Shown: piece by piece, positions 39,693 through 47,695 of the stretch
Layout: the number at the start of each line of letters is the position of its first letter
Position numbering within the stretch: the stretch's first letter is position 1
Assembly (NCBI GenBank): GCA_934229275.1
Contig: CAKQDN010000010.1
Location: forward strand, 1 to 52,852
Direction: 5' to 3'
DNA: 52,852 nucleotides
Origin: an uncultured Clostridia bacterium
GTDB lineage: Bacteria > Bacillota > Clostridia > Christensenellales > Pumilibacteraceae
Translations under genes and position numbers: made by a program
The notes under the pieces: generated by a model
What the model saw: the letters and a program-made list of their open reading frames with translations, nothing else
Database searches by the model: none
What the model was told of the DNA's origin: nothing

Positions 39693-41582
39693 ATGTCAAG
39701 CCTTTCTTTAAGACACATTTACAAGATCTATGACGGCAACGTCAAGGCAGTAAGCGATTTCAACCTCGAAATCGACGATAAAGAGTTTATCGTATTCGTC
39801 GGACCGTCCGGCTGCGGTAAGTCCACCACCCTGCGTATGATAGCAGGTCTGGAAGAAATCACCGCCGGCGAACTTTACATCGACGACAAACTTGTCAACG
39901 ACGCCGATCCTAAAGACCGCGATATAGCGATGGTGTTCCAGAACTACGCTCTGTATCCGCACATGACCGTGTACGACAACATGGCGTTCGGTCTTAAACT
40001 GCGTAAAGTCGATCCGCAGGAAATCGATTCCCGCGTTCGCGAAGCGGCAGCCATTCTGGGTATCGAACCCCTGCTCGCCCGTAAACCGAAGGCTCTTTCC
40101 GGCGGTCAGCGTCAGCGTGTCGCGCTCGGTCGTGCAATCGTCCGCGAACCGAAGGTATTCCTTCTCGACGAACCGCTTTCAAACCTCGACGCAAAACTGC
40201 GTGTGCAGATGAGAACCGAAATCACCAAACTGCACAACAAACTGGCAACCACCTTTATTTACGTCACTCACGACCAGATAGAGGCAATGACCATGGGTAC
40301 CCGAATCGTCGTCATGAAAGACGGTATCATGCAGCAGGTCGATACTCCGCAGTTCCTGTATGACAGTCCGCAGAACCTGTTCGTCGCAACCTTCCTCGGA
40401 TCTCCGCAGATGAACCTGTTCAACGCAACGCTCTCCCGCGAGAACGGAAGAGTATACGCTTCGTTCGGCAAAAACAAAATAGTCATTTCGCCCGAAAAGG
40501 CAAACAGAATAATCGACGAAAAATACTTCAGTCAGCCCGTCGTTCTGGGTATTCGCCCCGAAGACATTCACGACGAAGAAGTGTTCATCGCCAACTCGCC
40601 CGACACCATCATCGACGCTCACGTCGACGTTATGGAAAAACTGGGTAACGAAACCTATCTTTATATGGACATCGACGGAAAGGAAGACTACGTCATCGCC
40701 CGTATCGACGCCCGTACCAAGGTTAAGGCGGACGAACACGTCAAACTCGCAGTCGATCCGCATCACATCCATCTGTTCGATCCCAACACCGAACTCACCA
40801 TCATCGGCGTTCCCGCTTACAACATGGTCGAAGCAAACGTCTACACCCGCGACGACGGCAAGGTAGCCGTTAAGTTCGGCAACACCGACATCGCTCTTAC
40901 CGATAAGGTGCTTTCGAGAATCGTAGACAAGACCATCATCGACGGCAGAACCGTAAAACTGGGTATCTCGCCCGAACAACTCACCACCGAAGAGAAAGAA
41001 GGCTACGGCAAGATCGTCGGCGAAGTGGGATTCACCGACGCATATCCCCGTTTCAACGCCGTCTACTCCAAAGTGGAAGGTAAGAAGGGCTTCCTCATCG
41101 CTAAACATTCGCTCGAAGACGAACTCGAAAACGGCGACGCAATCACTTATTACACCGATCCCGACAAACTCATGTTCTTCGATGCGGAAACCGAAAACGC
41201 GCTCATCGCGTACAGCCCCATCAGCCAGAACGTCGCAACCGCAAAGGTAGCCAAGAACGGCTCGAAATGCACGGTTTCGTTCGGCAACACAAAACTCGTG
41301 TTCGAGGATACCGACAACAGATTCCAGCCCGGCGAACAGAAGATCATGCTCGACTTCTCCAAGTTCACCATGGACAAATCGATTATGGCTGCCAACCCCT
41401 ACATGATCGTTTCCGTTATCATCGGCGACGCAGACTGTCTGGGCGATAAAACCGTGGTATACGCAAACCTTGCCGGTATGGACACTTACTTTACCGCAAT
41501 GTTCGAAGGCGCGCCCAAACTCAACATCAACGACAGACTTAAAGTCGCAGTGTTGCCCGAAGGCGTTCTGCCCATTAAATAA
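39693..41582 (+). CDS. MsmX/UgpC-type sugar ABC transporter ATPase with three tandem C-terminal domains
   Basis: 629 residues; the family is normally about 370. The nucleotide-binding domain (1-235) is complete: Walker A GPSGCGKST at 37-45, Q-loop near 83, signature LSGGQ at 135-139, Walker B LLDEP at 157-161, H193. A normal MOP/TOBE regulatory region (about 243-370) is followed by two more related segments (about 379-500 and 514-627). The same strand motif recurs: GRVYASFGKNKIVIS, GKVAVKFGNTDIAL and SKCTVSFGNTKLVFE. Such ATPases often energise several sugar importers, and the permeases are not in the window. ATG 39693 has AAGGAG at 39681-39686. Its own promoter and terminator make it a single-gene unit. 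Confidence 0.93.
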   Translation: MSSLSLRHIYKIYDGNVKAVSDFNLEIDDKEFIVFVGPSGCGKSTTLRMIAGLEEITAGELYIDDKLVNDADPKDRDIAMVFQNYALYPHMTVYDNMAFGLKLRKVDPQEIDSRVREAAAILGIEPLLARKPKALSGGQRQRVALGRAIVREPKVFLLDEPLSNLDAKLRVQMRTEITKLHNKLATTFIYVTHDQIEAMTMGTRIVVMKDGIMQQVDTPQFLYDSPQNLFVATFLGSPQMNLFNATLSRENGRVYASFGKNKIVISPEKANRIIDEKYFSQPVVLGIRPEDIHDEEVFIANSPDTIIDAHVDVMEKLGNETYLYMDIDGKEDYVIARIDARTKVKADEHVKLAVDPHHIHLFDPNTELTIIGVPAYNMVEANVYTRDDGKVAVKFGNTDIALTDKVLSRIVDKTIIDGRTVKLGISPEQLTTEEKEGYGKIVGEVGFTDAYPRFNAVYSKVEGKKGFLIAKHSLEDELENGDAITYYTDPDKLMFFDAETENALIAYSPISQNVATAKVAKNGSKCTVSFGNTKLVFEDTDNRFQPGEQKIMLDFSKFTMDKSIMAANPYMIVSVIIGDADCLGDKTVVYANLAGMDTYFTAMFEGAPKLNINDRLKVAVLPEGVLPIK

Positions 41583-41601
41583 TTCAAACTTAAACCGCGT
41601 G

Positions 41602-41638
41602 CAAAAAGTTCGGGAAAATTCCGGACTTTTTGTTTTTT
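41602..41638 (+). terminator. Intrinsic terminator of the ABC ATPase gene
   Basis: CAAAAAGTTCGG (41602-41613) pairs with CCGGACTTTTTG (41621-41632), then T. Confidence 0.85.
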
Positions 41639-41674
41639 ACGGTGACTATAACCGATTTTGGTGAGGTATTATAT

Positions 41675-42217
41675 ATGAAATGGTTTATTTGTTCCGACAT
41701 TCACGGTTCGGCAAAATGGTGCGAAGAGGCTATGCGCGCGTTCGATAAAGAACGGTGCGACCGAATGATCATTTTAGGGGATCTGCTCTATCACGGTCCG
41801 AGGAACGATCTTCCCGACGAGTACGCACCCAAAAGCGTAATCCGCATGCTGAGCGAGAAAAAAGACGTAATTCTGTGCGTTCGCGGCAACTGTGAAGCCG
41901 AAGTCGATCAGATGGTGCTGCCGTTCCCCGTGCTTGCCGACTACGCCGTGCTCGATATCGGCGACAGACTTATTTATATGACTCACGGACATATCTACAA
42001 TCCGCAAAATCCGCTCCCGGCGAGTAAAGGCAGCGTCGTTTTGTCGGGACACACGCATATTCCGCTGAAAACGGAGGAGGACGGCGTGATTTATCTCAAT
42101 CCCGGCTCGGTTTCCATCCCCAAGCAGGGCAGCGCGCACTCGTATATGACGTTCGACGGGAAGACCTTTTTGTGGAAGGACTTTTCGGGTAACGTGTTCG
42201 ACTCGCTCGAACTGTAA
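41675..42217 (+). CDS. yfcE: YfcE-type metallophosphoesterase
   Basis: 180 residues. A small calcineurin-like phosphodiesterase. Metal-binding motifs in order: SDIHG (7-11), GDLLYHGPRN near 35, RGNCEAEVD near 72, THGH near 103, and SGHTHIP near 122. The normal length of E. coli YfcE is about 184. GAGG lies 10 bp before ATG 41675; an open frame back to 41630 runs through the terminator and is rejected. The natural substrate is unknown. Confidence 0.92.
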   Translation: MKWFICSDIHGSAKWCEEAMRAFDKERCDRMIILGDLLYHGPRNDLPDEYAPKSVIRMLSEKKDVILCVRGNCEAEVDQMVLPFPVLADYAVLDIGDRLIYMTHGHIYNPQNPLPASKGSVVLSGHTHIPLKTEEDGVIYLNPGSVSIPKQGSAHSYMTFDGKTFLWKDFSGNVFDSLEL

Positions 42218-42323
42218 AAATCGCGTTACGACGCCCGGCTTACGGATAATTCAACGAGTCGCGTTTTATGCGGAATGACAAAAGACGATTGCCGTGCGCC
42301 GCGGTCGCTTCAAAAAATTTCAT

Positions 42324-42352
42324 TTGACAGCGCGCCGTTTATATGGTAAAAT
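42324..42352 (+). promoter_or_regulatory. Promoter of the collagen-like protease gene
   Basis: TTGACA at 42324-42329, a 17-bp spacer and TAAAAT at 42347-42352. Confidence 0.85.
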
Positions 42353-42382
42353 GAAAAGAAAAAATAGTCGGAGATTGTTCTC

Positions 42383-44662
42383 ATGAAGAAAAAACTACTG
42401 CTTATAATTATGTCGGTCGTAATTGCTTGCTGCGCTTGTTTTGCCGCTTGCAATACGCCCGCAAACGATAACGAACAGGTTGACTACGTCAAACAGTCGT
42501 ACGAAATCGCGCTCGAGAAGGGCTACGACGGCACTCTTGAAGAATGGATTGCCCTTTTGAAAGGCGAAAAGGGCGATGACGGTAAGGATGCCTATCGCCT
42601 TGCCGTGGAGTCCGCTTCGTTTGAAGGTACGCTCGAAGAATGGCTGGAATCGCTTAAAGGCAAAGACGGCGAGGACGGCAAAGACGGTAAAGACGGCGTG
42701 GACGGCAAGGACGGCGCCGCCGGCAGAGGTATTGCCGACGTCAAAATCGAAGACGGCAGACTGTACATAAAATATACCGACAGCGACAAGTACCGGTATA
42801 TCGGAGTGGTCAAAGGCGAGGACGGTAAAGACGGCAAGAACGGAGACAACGGCTTTAACGGAATGAACGGCGAGGACGGCAAAGACGGTAAAGACGGCGT
42901 AAGCATCAACAGTATGTTCATCAGCGAAGACGGCGTACTGTATGCGCATTTTACCAACAGCACGAAAATAGCGGTCGGCAAAGTCGTTGGCGATAAAGGC
43001 GATAAAGGCGATAAAGGCGAACAGGGAAGAGGCGTTGCCGAATTCAAAATAATCGACGGCGTTCTCACCGTGCGCTACACCGACAGCGATAAGTTCTATC
43101 TCGTCGGCAATATTCGCGGAGAAAAAGGCGAAAAGGGCGATAAAGGCGAGGACGGCGCAGACGGTATTAACGGCAAGGACGGCGCGGACGGCGTCGGTAT
43201 AGCGGACGTAAAAATCGAAAACGGCGTGCTGTTCATCAAGTTATCCGACAGCGACAAATACATGCTTATCGGCAAAGTCCAGGGTGATCAGGGCGAAAAA
43301 GGCGCCGACGGAAAGGACGGAGCGGACGGCAAAGACCTCGACATCGACGAGATTTACGCTTCCGCGGTCAAGGCAGGCTACACCGGCAGTTTCCTCGATT
43401 TTCTTAAAGAGTACTTAAACGTCGAAACCACGCAGGGCTGCGAGCAGATTATTTCCAAAACGCTGCTTTCCACGGTTGCGATCGGCTCGAAATTCGTCGC
43501 TTATCAGGGTACGGGAGAAAATGCAAAAAAAACAGTCAGCGTCGGCGGCGGTTCGGGCGTCATTTTCAAAGGCGACAAAACCACCGGCGAAGTGTATATC
43601 CTCACCAATTTCCACGTCGTCCATTCGGCGAGGACTCCGGTTCTTCAGAGTAACGGCAGTTATATATATATCGACAACGAGAATTCCATAAGCAAAGAAA
43701 TCTACGTGTTCTTCTACGGAAATAAATACACTGCGCTGTCAACCGAAAACGAAATGTTCTCGGAAAAGGACAAGGACGGCAATTATATCTACAACCGCGA
43801 CGACTACCGAATTCTTGAAAGAACGGGAGTGAAAGCCGAGTACGTTTGCGGCAGTGCGACCGCGGACATCGCCGTTCTTCGTATCGAAAACTGCGCAAGT
43901 TATAAGAACGGTCCGTACGTCCCCGCGGAAATCATTCCCGATTCCGACGCTCTCGTCGTGGGCGAAACCGCTTACGTAGTCGGAAACGCCGACGGACAGG
44001 GCTTGAGCGCGGCAGCCGGCATAGTAAGCATACTCAATCAGAACGTTACCATAAGTTGTTCGTACATGAGCGAGGGAAAACTTGCCACACAGGAAGTCAC
44101 TCGTCGTCAGATCCGCGTGGACGCTGCCGTAAACCCCGGCAATTCGGGCGGCGGTCTGTACGATAAAAAAGGCAGACTTATGGGTATCGTAAACGCCAAA
44201 ACGACCGGAACCACGATAGACAACTTTGGCTTTGCTTTGCCGATAAATTCGGTGCTCGGCGTCGTCGAAAACATGATGCGCCGCGCGGAAGCTACCGGGA
44301 AAATCGACGATAAAGTCGCAAAGTACAACCACGGCTATAACAAGTGCATGCTGGGAATAAGCGTCGTCGACGAGAACGGCTACGCATACGTCGATAAAAC
44401 CACCGGAACGATTTCCGAAAGATCGGACGTGGTTATAAGAAGCGTCACGGAAGGCGGAGTCGCAGACGGATTCTTAGAAGCCGGCGACGTCGTTCTTTCG
44501 GTCGAAGTCAACGGAATCAGTCATGACGTATACCGCAATTATCAGATAGGCGACGTGCTTATGTATGCGCAAAAAGGCGACACGGCGTACGTCACCGTAA
44601 GAAGAAACGGAACCGTTCTGCGCATCGGCGTTCCGCTCACGTCCGCAACCTATTACATTTAA
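42383..44662 (+). CDS. Lipoprotein with collagen-like region, HtrA-type serine protease and PDZ domain
   Basis: 759 residues. Lipobox FAAC with lipid cysteine 23. Two helical modules (GYDGTLEEW near 48-56, FEGTLEEW near 80-87) lead into runs of Gly-X-Y triplets (about 61-69, 93-116, 145-173, 203-217, 246-272, 301-318). Between them are four beta modules with the pattern VKIEDGRLYIKYTDSDKY (one is the TNSTKIAVG variant). A third helical module is near 332-340. The trypsin-like domain has H411 (TNFHVVH), D495 (ADIAVLR) and S588 (PGNSGGG), and a PDZ domain covers about 655-755. It is the HtrA/DegP protease architecture lifted away from the membrane by a collagen-like stalk. The likely role is extracytoplasmic protein quality control or processing. 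Confidence 0.92.
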   Translation: MKKKLLLIIMSVVIACCACFAACNTPANDNEQVDYVKQSYEIALEKGYDGTLEEWIALLKGEKGDDGKDAYRLAVESASFEGTLEEWLESLKGKDGEDGKDGKDGVDGKDGAAGRGIADVKIEDGRLYIKYTDSDKYRYIGVVKGEDGKDGKNGDNGFNGMNGEDGKDGKDGVSINSMFISEDGVLYAHFTNSTKIAVGKVVGDKGDKGDKGEQGRGVAEFKIIDGVLTVRYTDSDKFYLVGNIRGEKGEKGDKGEDGADGINGKDGADGVGIADVKIENGVLFIKLSDSDKYMLIGKVQGDQGEKGADGKDGADGKDLDIDEIYASAVKAGYTGSFLDFLKEYLNVETTQGCEQIISKTLLSTVAIGSKFVAYQGTGENAKKTVSVGGGSGVIFKGDKTTGEVYILTNFHVVHSARTPVLQSNGSYIYIDNENSISKEIYVFFYGNKYTALSTENEMFSEKDKDGNYIYNRDDYRILERTGVKAEYVCGSATADIAVLRIENCASYKNGPYVPAEIIPDSDALVVGETAYVVGNADGQGLSAAAGIVSILNQNVTISCSYMSEGKLATQEVTRRQIRVDAAVNPGNSGGGLYDKKGRLMGIVNAKTTGTTIDNFGFALPINSVLGVVENMMRRAEATGKIDDKVAKYNHGYNKCMLGISVVDENGYAYVDKTTGTISERSDVVIRSVTEGGVADGFLEAGDVVLSVEVNGISHDVYRNYQIGDVLMYAQKGDTAYVTVRRNGTVLRIGVPLTSATYYI

Positions 44663-44685
44663 TGTGCGAACAAGGAGAGAAAATC

Positions 44686-45276
44686 ATGATGATAGTAAAA
44701 TTTGCCGATTACGAGCAACTAACGCCTGCAATCGCCGACGAAATCAAGCGTTCGTTTGCGTGCTCGCCCGAGTATGTCGACGGTATATTCGCAAAACGCG
44801 GAGCAAAAGAGTGGGCGGAAAGCGTTTCGGGACTCAACGCCCTGCTCGCGGCACTTAAAGAAGCAGGAATAAACGCGTCCGAAGTGAAAATAAAGCGGCT
44901 CGAAAGCGGTAAACCCGTGTTCGAAAACGTTCCGTATTACTTCAATATCTCACATTCGTGCGGAAGAGCGGTGTGCGTTCTCTCCGACGTCGAAGTGGGC
45001 GTGGACATCGAGTTTATCAAAAAAGTACGCTCGTTCGACCTTATCGCCGACAACTTTTTCTCCGACCACGAAATAGCAGTCTACCGCGCCGCAAAAAAGC
45101 CGCAGGAAGAATTCTACCGCATCTGGACGAGAAAAGAGTCGCTTCTCAAATTGTACGGCGGCGGAATCGAGTATAAAAAACTCAAAGACGAGGACACCTG
45201 CTCGCATAAGGGTGTAAGTTTCGTCGAATACAAGCGCGGACTTTATCTCGTAAACGTCTGCGTCGCCGAAAAATAA
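44686..45276 (+). CDS. 4'-phosphopantetheinyl transferase, Sfp type
   Basis: 196 residues. It transfers phosphopantetheine from CoA to carrier proteins. Motifs: YYFNISHSCGRAVCVLS near 86-102, the metal-binding GVDIE near 108, and FYRIWTRKESLLKLYGGG near 145-162. ATG 44686, with AGGAG at 44673-44677, is preferred over ATG 44662, which overlaps the previous stop (TAATG) but has no ribosome site. It lies 23 bp after the protease gene and may share its transcript. No polyketide or nonribosomal peptide genes are in the window. Confidence 0.9.
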   Translation: MMIVKFADYEQLTPAIADEIKRSFACSPEYVDGIFAKRGAKEWAESVSGLNALLAALKEAGINASEVKIKRLESGKPVFENVPYYFNISHSCGRAVCVLSDVEVGVDIEFIKKVRSFDLIADNFFSDHEIAVYRAAKKPQEEFYRIWTRKESLLKLYGGGIEYKKLKDEDTCSHKGVSFVEYKRGLYLVNVCVAEK

Positions 45277-45317
45277 GCCGATTTATTTAAAATAAGCCGA
45301 AATCGGCGGCAAAACGC

Positions 45318-45346
45318 TTGCTTTAATGCGACAAAAGTGCTATAAT
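45318..45346 (+). promoter_or_regulatory. Promoter of rpsF-ssb-rpsR
   Basis: TTGCTT at 45318-45323, a 17-bp spacer and TATAAT at 45341-45346. Confidence 0.75.
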
Positions 45347-45353
45347 TAACAGG

Positions 45354-45436
45354 CTGCGGAGTATGTCCGCGGCTATCCTTTCTCTTTTCCGAGGCGGAAA
45401 AGAGACGAAAAAAAGACCACAAGGAGGTAAAGTATT
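45354..45436 (+). promoter_or_regulatory. Structured leader of rpsF
   Basis: Two hairpins: CTGCGGA/TCCGCGG (45354-45360/45366-45372) and a perfect 11-bp stem TCTCTTTTCCG/CGGAAAAGAGA (45381-45391/45395-45405). The rpsF ribosome site AAGGAGG at about 45420-45427 lies downstream. Many bacteria regulate rpsF through an S6-S18 binding RNA; I cannot confirm that motif here. Confidence 0.55.
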
Positions 45437-45718
45437 ATGAACAAGTACGAGGTTTTGTATATCCTTGATTGCAAGGTAGAAGCCGCTCAGAAAGACGCAC
45501 TTATCGAAAAGTATTCCGAACTCGTTAAAGAGTACGGCGGCGAAGTAGAAAGCGTCGATAAGTGGGGCGACAGAAAACTTGCTTATCCCATCGATTACAA
45601 GAGCGAAGGCTACTACGTTCTGATGACTTTCACGGCAAAACCCGAATTTCCGCAGGAACTGGAAAGACAGATGCGTATTGCCGATGAAGTTATGAGATAC
45701 ATGGTTATCAAGAAATAA
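45437..45718 (+). CDS. rpsF: 30S ribosomal protein S6
   Basis: 93 residues, usual length. It starts MNKYEVLYILDCKVE and contains VDKWGDRKLAYPIDYKSEGYYV, both hallmarks of S6, which pairs with S18 on the platform of the small ribosomal subunit. First gene of the conserved rpsF-ssb-rpsR operon; AAGGAGG is well placed. Confidence 0.98.
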   Translation: MNKYEVLYILDCKVEAAQKDALIEKYSELVKEYGGEVESVDKWGDRKLAYPIDYKSEGYYVLMTFTAKPEFPQELERQMRIADEVMRYMVIKK

Positions 45719-45744
45719 GTAGTTGTCTACGGGAGAAGAAATCA

Positions 45745-46176
45745 ATGAACAAGTGTATTTTTGTAGGAAATCTCACCCGCGATCCCGAAATGGGCTCCAC
45801 CGGCAGCGGCATCTCGTATTGCCGTTTCTCCATCGCGGTAAACCGTACGTATTCCAATGCGAACGGCGAACGCGAAGCCGATTTCATCAACATCGTCACC
45901 TGGAGAGGTTTGGCGGACAATTGCGGAAAGTATCTTCAGAAAGGAAGTAAAGTATGCGTATGCGGCTCGCTGCAGACGAGATCGTACGAAGGTAACGACG
46001 GAACAAAGCGTTACTCGACCGAAATCGTTGCCGACGACGTCGAATTCATCAGCTCGCGCTCGGCTCAGTCGAACGACGAATCCGCTCCCGCGCCCGCATC
46101 TTCCGGAAGAAGCGCTAACAAAAAAGTATCCGAACTTAAACCCATTGAAACCAACGAAGACGATTTCCCGTTCTAA
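45745..46176 (+). CDS. ssb: Single-stranded DNA-binding protein
   Basis: 143 residues. The N-terminal OB fold (MNKCIFVGNLTRDPEM ... SYCRFSIAVNR ... FINIVTWRGLADNCGKYLQKGSKV) ends near 105. A Ser/Ala/Pro-rich linker and the acidic tail EDDFPF follow; that tail recruits repair and replication proteins. Located between rpsF and rpsR, as usual in Firmicutes. Confidence 0.98.
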   Translation: MNKCIFVGNLTRDPEMGSTGSGISYCRFSIAVNRTYSNANGEREADFINIVTWRGLADNCGKYLQKGSKVCVCGSLQTRSYEGNDGTKRYSTEIVADDVEFISSRSAQSNDESAPAPASSGRSANKKVSELKPIETNEDDFPF

Positions 46177-46199
46177 AAAATCAAGAGGTATATTAAATT

Positions 46200-46481
46200 A
46201 TGGAAAAGAAAAATATGACCGCTGCGGTTAAGCCCGCAGAAGCGGATGACAAGAGCAAAAAAGTGCGTCGCGCGCCCAAGAAAAAGGTCTGCCTGTTCTG
46301 CACCGATAAAAACGCCGTCATCGACTATAAAGACGTAAACAAACTTAAAAAATTCATCACCGAAAAGGGTAAGATCATTCCGCGCAGAGCATCCGGCACT
46401 TGCGCAGAACATCAGAGAGATATCGCGCTCGCAATCAAGAGAGCAAGATATATGGCTCTTCTGCCTTACGTCGGCGAATAA
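46200..46481 (+). CDS. rpsR: 30S ribosomal protein S18
   Basis: 93 residues, with an N-terminal extension of about 25 over the core. The core shows VCLFCTDKN, DYKDVNKLKKFITEKGKI and RRASGTCAEHQR. The cysteines (C-x2-C and a later C) indicate the zinc-binding C+ form. It ends the rpsF operon; rplI, which often follows, is absent. Confidence 0.97.
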   Translation: MEKKNMTAAVKPAEADDKSKKVRRAPKKKVCLFCTDKNAVIDYKDVNKLKKFITEKGKIIPRRASGTCAEHQRDIALAIKRARYMALLPYVGE

Positions 46482-46537
46482 TTCGCTTGGAATAAAGCGT
46501 AAATTTGCGACTAAGGTCGCATAAAAAGATAAACGAC

Positions 46538-46577
46538 AGCCCGCTTTGCCCCCTATCGAGGCAGTGGGCTTTTGTTT
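46538..46577 (+). terminator. Intrinsic terminator of the rpsF operon
   Basis: AGCCCGC (46538-46544) pairs with GTGGGCT (46564-46570), with inner TGCC/GGCA, then TTTGTTT. Confidence 0.8.
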
Positions 46578-46596
46578 AATTTTCGGGAGATATATA

Positions 46597-46989
46597 ATGA
46601 AAGACATATGGGACGAGATGTACGACAGCGCGAAAAAAGCGCTTAATCCGCGCAAGGTTTCCGAAATGGTCGAGGCGGGCGGAGTAGCCGCCGCGATAGA
46701 AGCAGGATCGGGTAAAATTTACGTCGGAGTGTGCGTGGACAGTGCGTGTACGCTCGGCGTGTGCGCGGAGAGAAACGCGATCTTCAACATGATAACGTGC
46801 GGCGAAAGCGAGATCAGGCGCGTGATTGCCGTAAACGGCGAAGGTAAATCGGGTCCGCCGTGCGGAGCCTGCCGCGAACTCATGGTGCAGATGATGCCCG
46901 AAAAATATAAGTCGGTCGAAATAATGCTCGACTACGGGAAAAGAGAAATCGTAACGCTCGGCGAACTTACGCCGAAGTGGTGGATTTAA
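46597..46989 (+). CDS. Cytidine deaminase-like zinc enzyme
   Basis: 130 residues. The zinc-site motifs are CAERNAI near 65-71 and PCGACRE near 93-99, matching the cytidine/blasticidin-S deaminase family. GGGAGA lies upstream of ATG 46597; the open frame back to 46546 crosses the terminator and is rejected. The N-terminal stretch (DEMYDSAKKALNPRKVSEMVEAGGVAAAI) differs from classical cytidine deaminase, so another nucleoside-like substrate is possible. Confidence 0.85.
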   Translation: MKDIWDEMYDSAKKALNPRKVSEMVEAGGVAAAIEAGSGKIYVGVCVDSACTLGVCAERNAIFNMITCGESEIRRVIAVNGEGKSGPPCGACRELMVQMMPEKYKSVEIMLDYGKREIVTLGELTPKWWI

Positions 46990-46999
46990 GCCGCATCGG

Positions 47000-47029
47000 T
47001 TGACATATGCGCTCGTTATGTGCTAAAAT
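47000..47029 (+). promoter_or_regulatory. Promoter of the KDPG aldolase operon
   Basis: TTGACA at 47000-47005, an 18-bp spacer and TAAAAT at 47024-47029. Confidence 0.78.
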
Positions 47030-47059
47030 TAAAATGGAAAATAAATCGGAGATAAGACC

Positions 47060-47695
47060 ATGAACGCTCTCGAAACAATAAAAAGAATAAAAGTCGTGCC
47101 GGTAATCGTCGTCAAAAACGAGAACGACTCGGAAAAACTCGCCGAAAGCCTGATAAAAGGCGGTCTGCCCGTCGCCGAGGTCACCTTCCGCACCGCAGCC
47201 GCCGAAAATGCCATTAAAAGAATGAAAGCGTATTCGCCCGATATTCTGGTCGGAGCAGGCACGGTTATAAACGTATCGCAAGCCGAGCGCGCGGTCGTTG
47301 CCGGCGCCGACTTTATCGTAAGCCCGGGTCTCAGCGAAAGCGTCGCGGAGTACTGCAACGAAAAAAACGTGTCGTATATTCCGGGCTGCGTCACGCCGTA
47401 CGAAATAATGAAGGCAATCGAATTCGGCGCGAAAGTTATCAAATTCTTTCCGGCAGGCGCGTTCGGCGGACTTAAAACCATTAAATCGCTCGCAGCGCCC
47501 TTCGGAACGGTCGAATTCATGCCCACCGGCGGCGTAAACGCGGATAACCTGTCCGAATATCTCGCGTTTAATAAAATAGCCGCCTGCGGAGGCAGTTGGA
47601 TGGCGGAGAACAGCCTTATCGAAAACGGCGAGTGGGACGAAATAGAAAGTCGGTGCCGCGTCGCAGCGGAAATCGCCGCAAAGGTCCGTCCATGA
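47060..47695 (+). CDS. eda: 2-keto-3-deoxy-6-phosphogluconate/4-hydroxy-2-oxoglutarate aldolase
   Basis: 211 residues, usual length. It cleaves KDPG to pyruvate and glyceraldehyde 3-phosphate, the closing step of the Entner-Doudoroff route and of uronate breakdown. The glutamate motif is VAEVTFRT near 38-45; the Schiff-base lysine is in KVIKFFPAG near 130, with VGAGTVI near 62 and PTGGVN near 155. No edd gene is nearby, so use in sugar-acid catabolism is plausible. The stop overlaps the next gene (ATGA). Confidence 0.93.
   Translation: MNALETIKRIKVVPVIVVKNENDSEKLAESLIKGGLPVAEVTFRTAAAENAIKRMKAYSPDILVGAGTVINVSQAERAVVAGADFIVSPGLSESVAEYCNEKNVSYIPGCVTPYEIMKAIEFGAKVIKFFPAGAFGGLKTIKSLAAPFGTVEFMPTGGVNADNLSEYLAFNKIAACGGSWMAENSLIENGEWDEIESRCRVAAEIAAKVRP

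Noticed and set aside
45354..45436. Assignment of the rpsF leader to the known S6:S18 RNA motif
   Set aside because: The hairpins are real, but the characteristic bulged motif could not be identified by eye, so only a structured leader is reported.
47596..47691. Long N-terminal extension of the RsmF-like gene inside eda
   Set aside because: That stretch is the other-frame reading of eda; ATG 47692 gives a normal ATGA coupling and family length.
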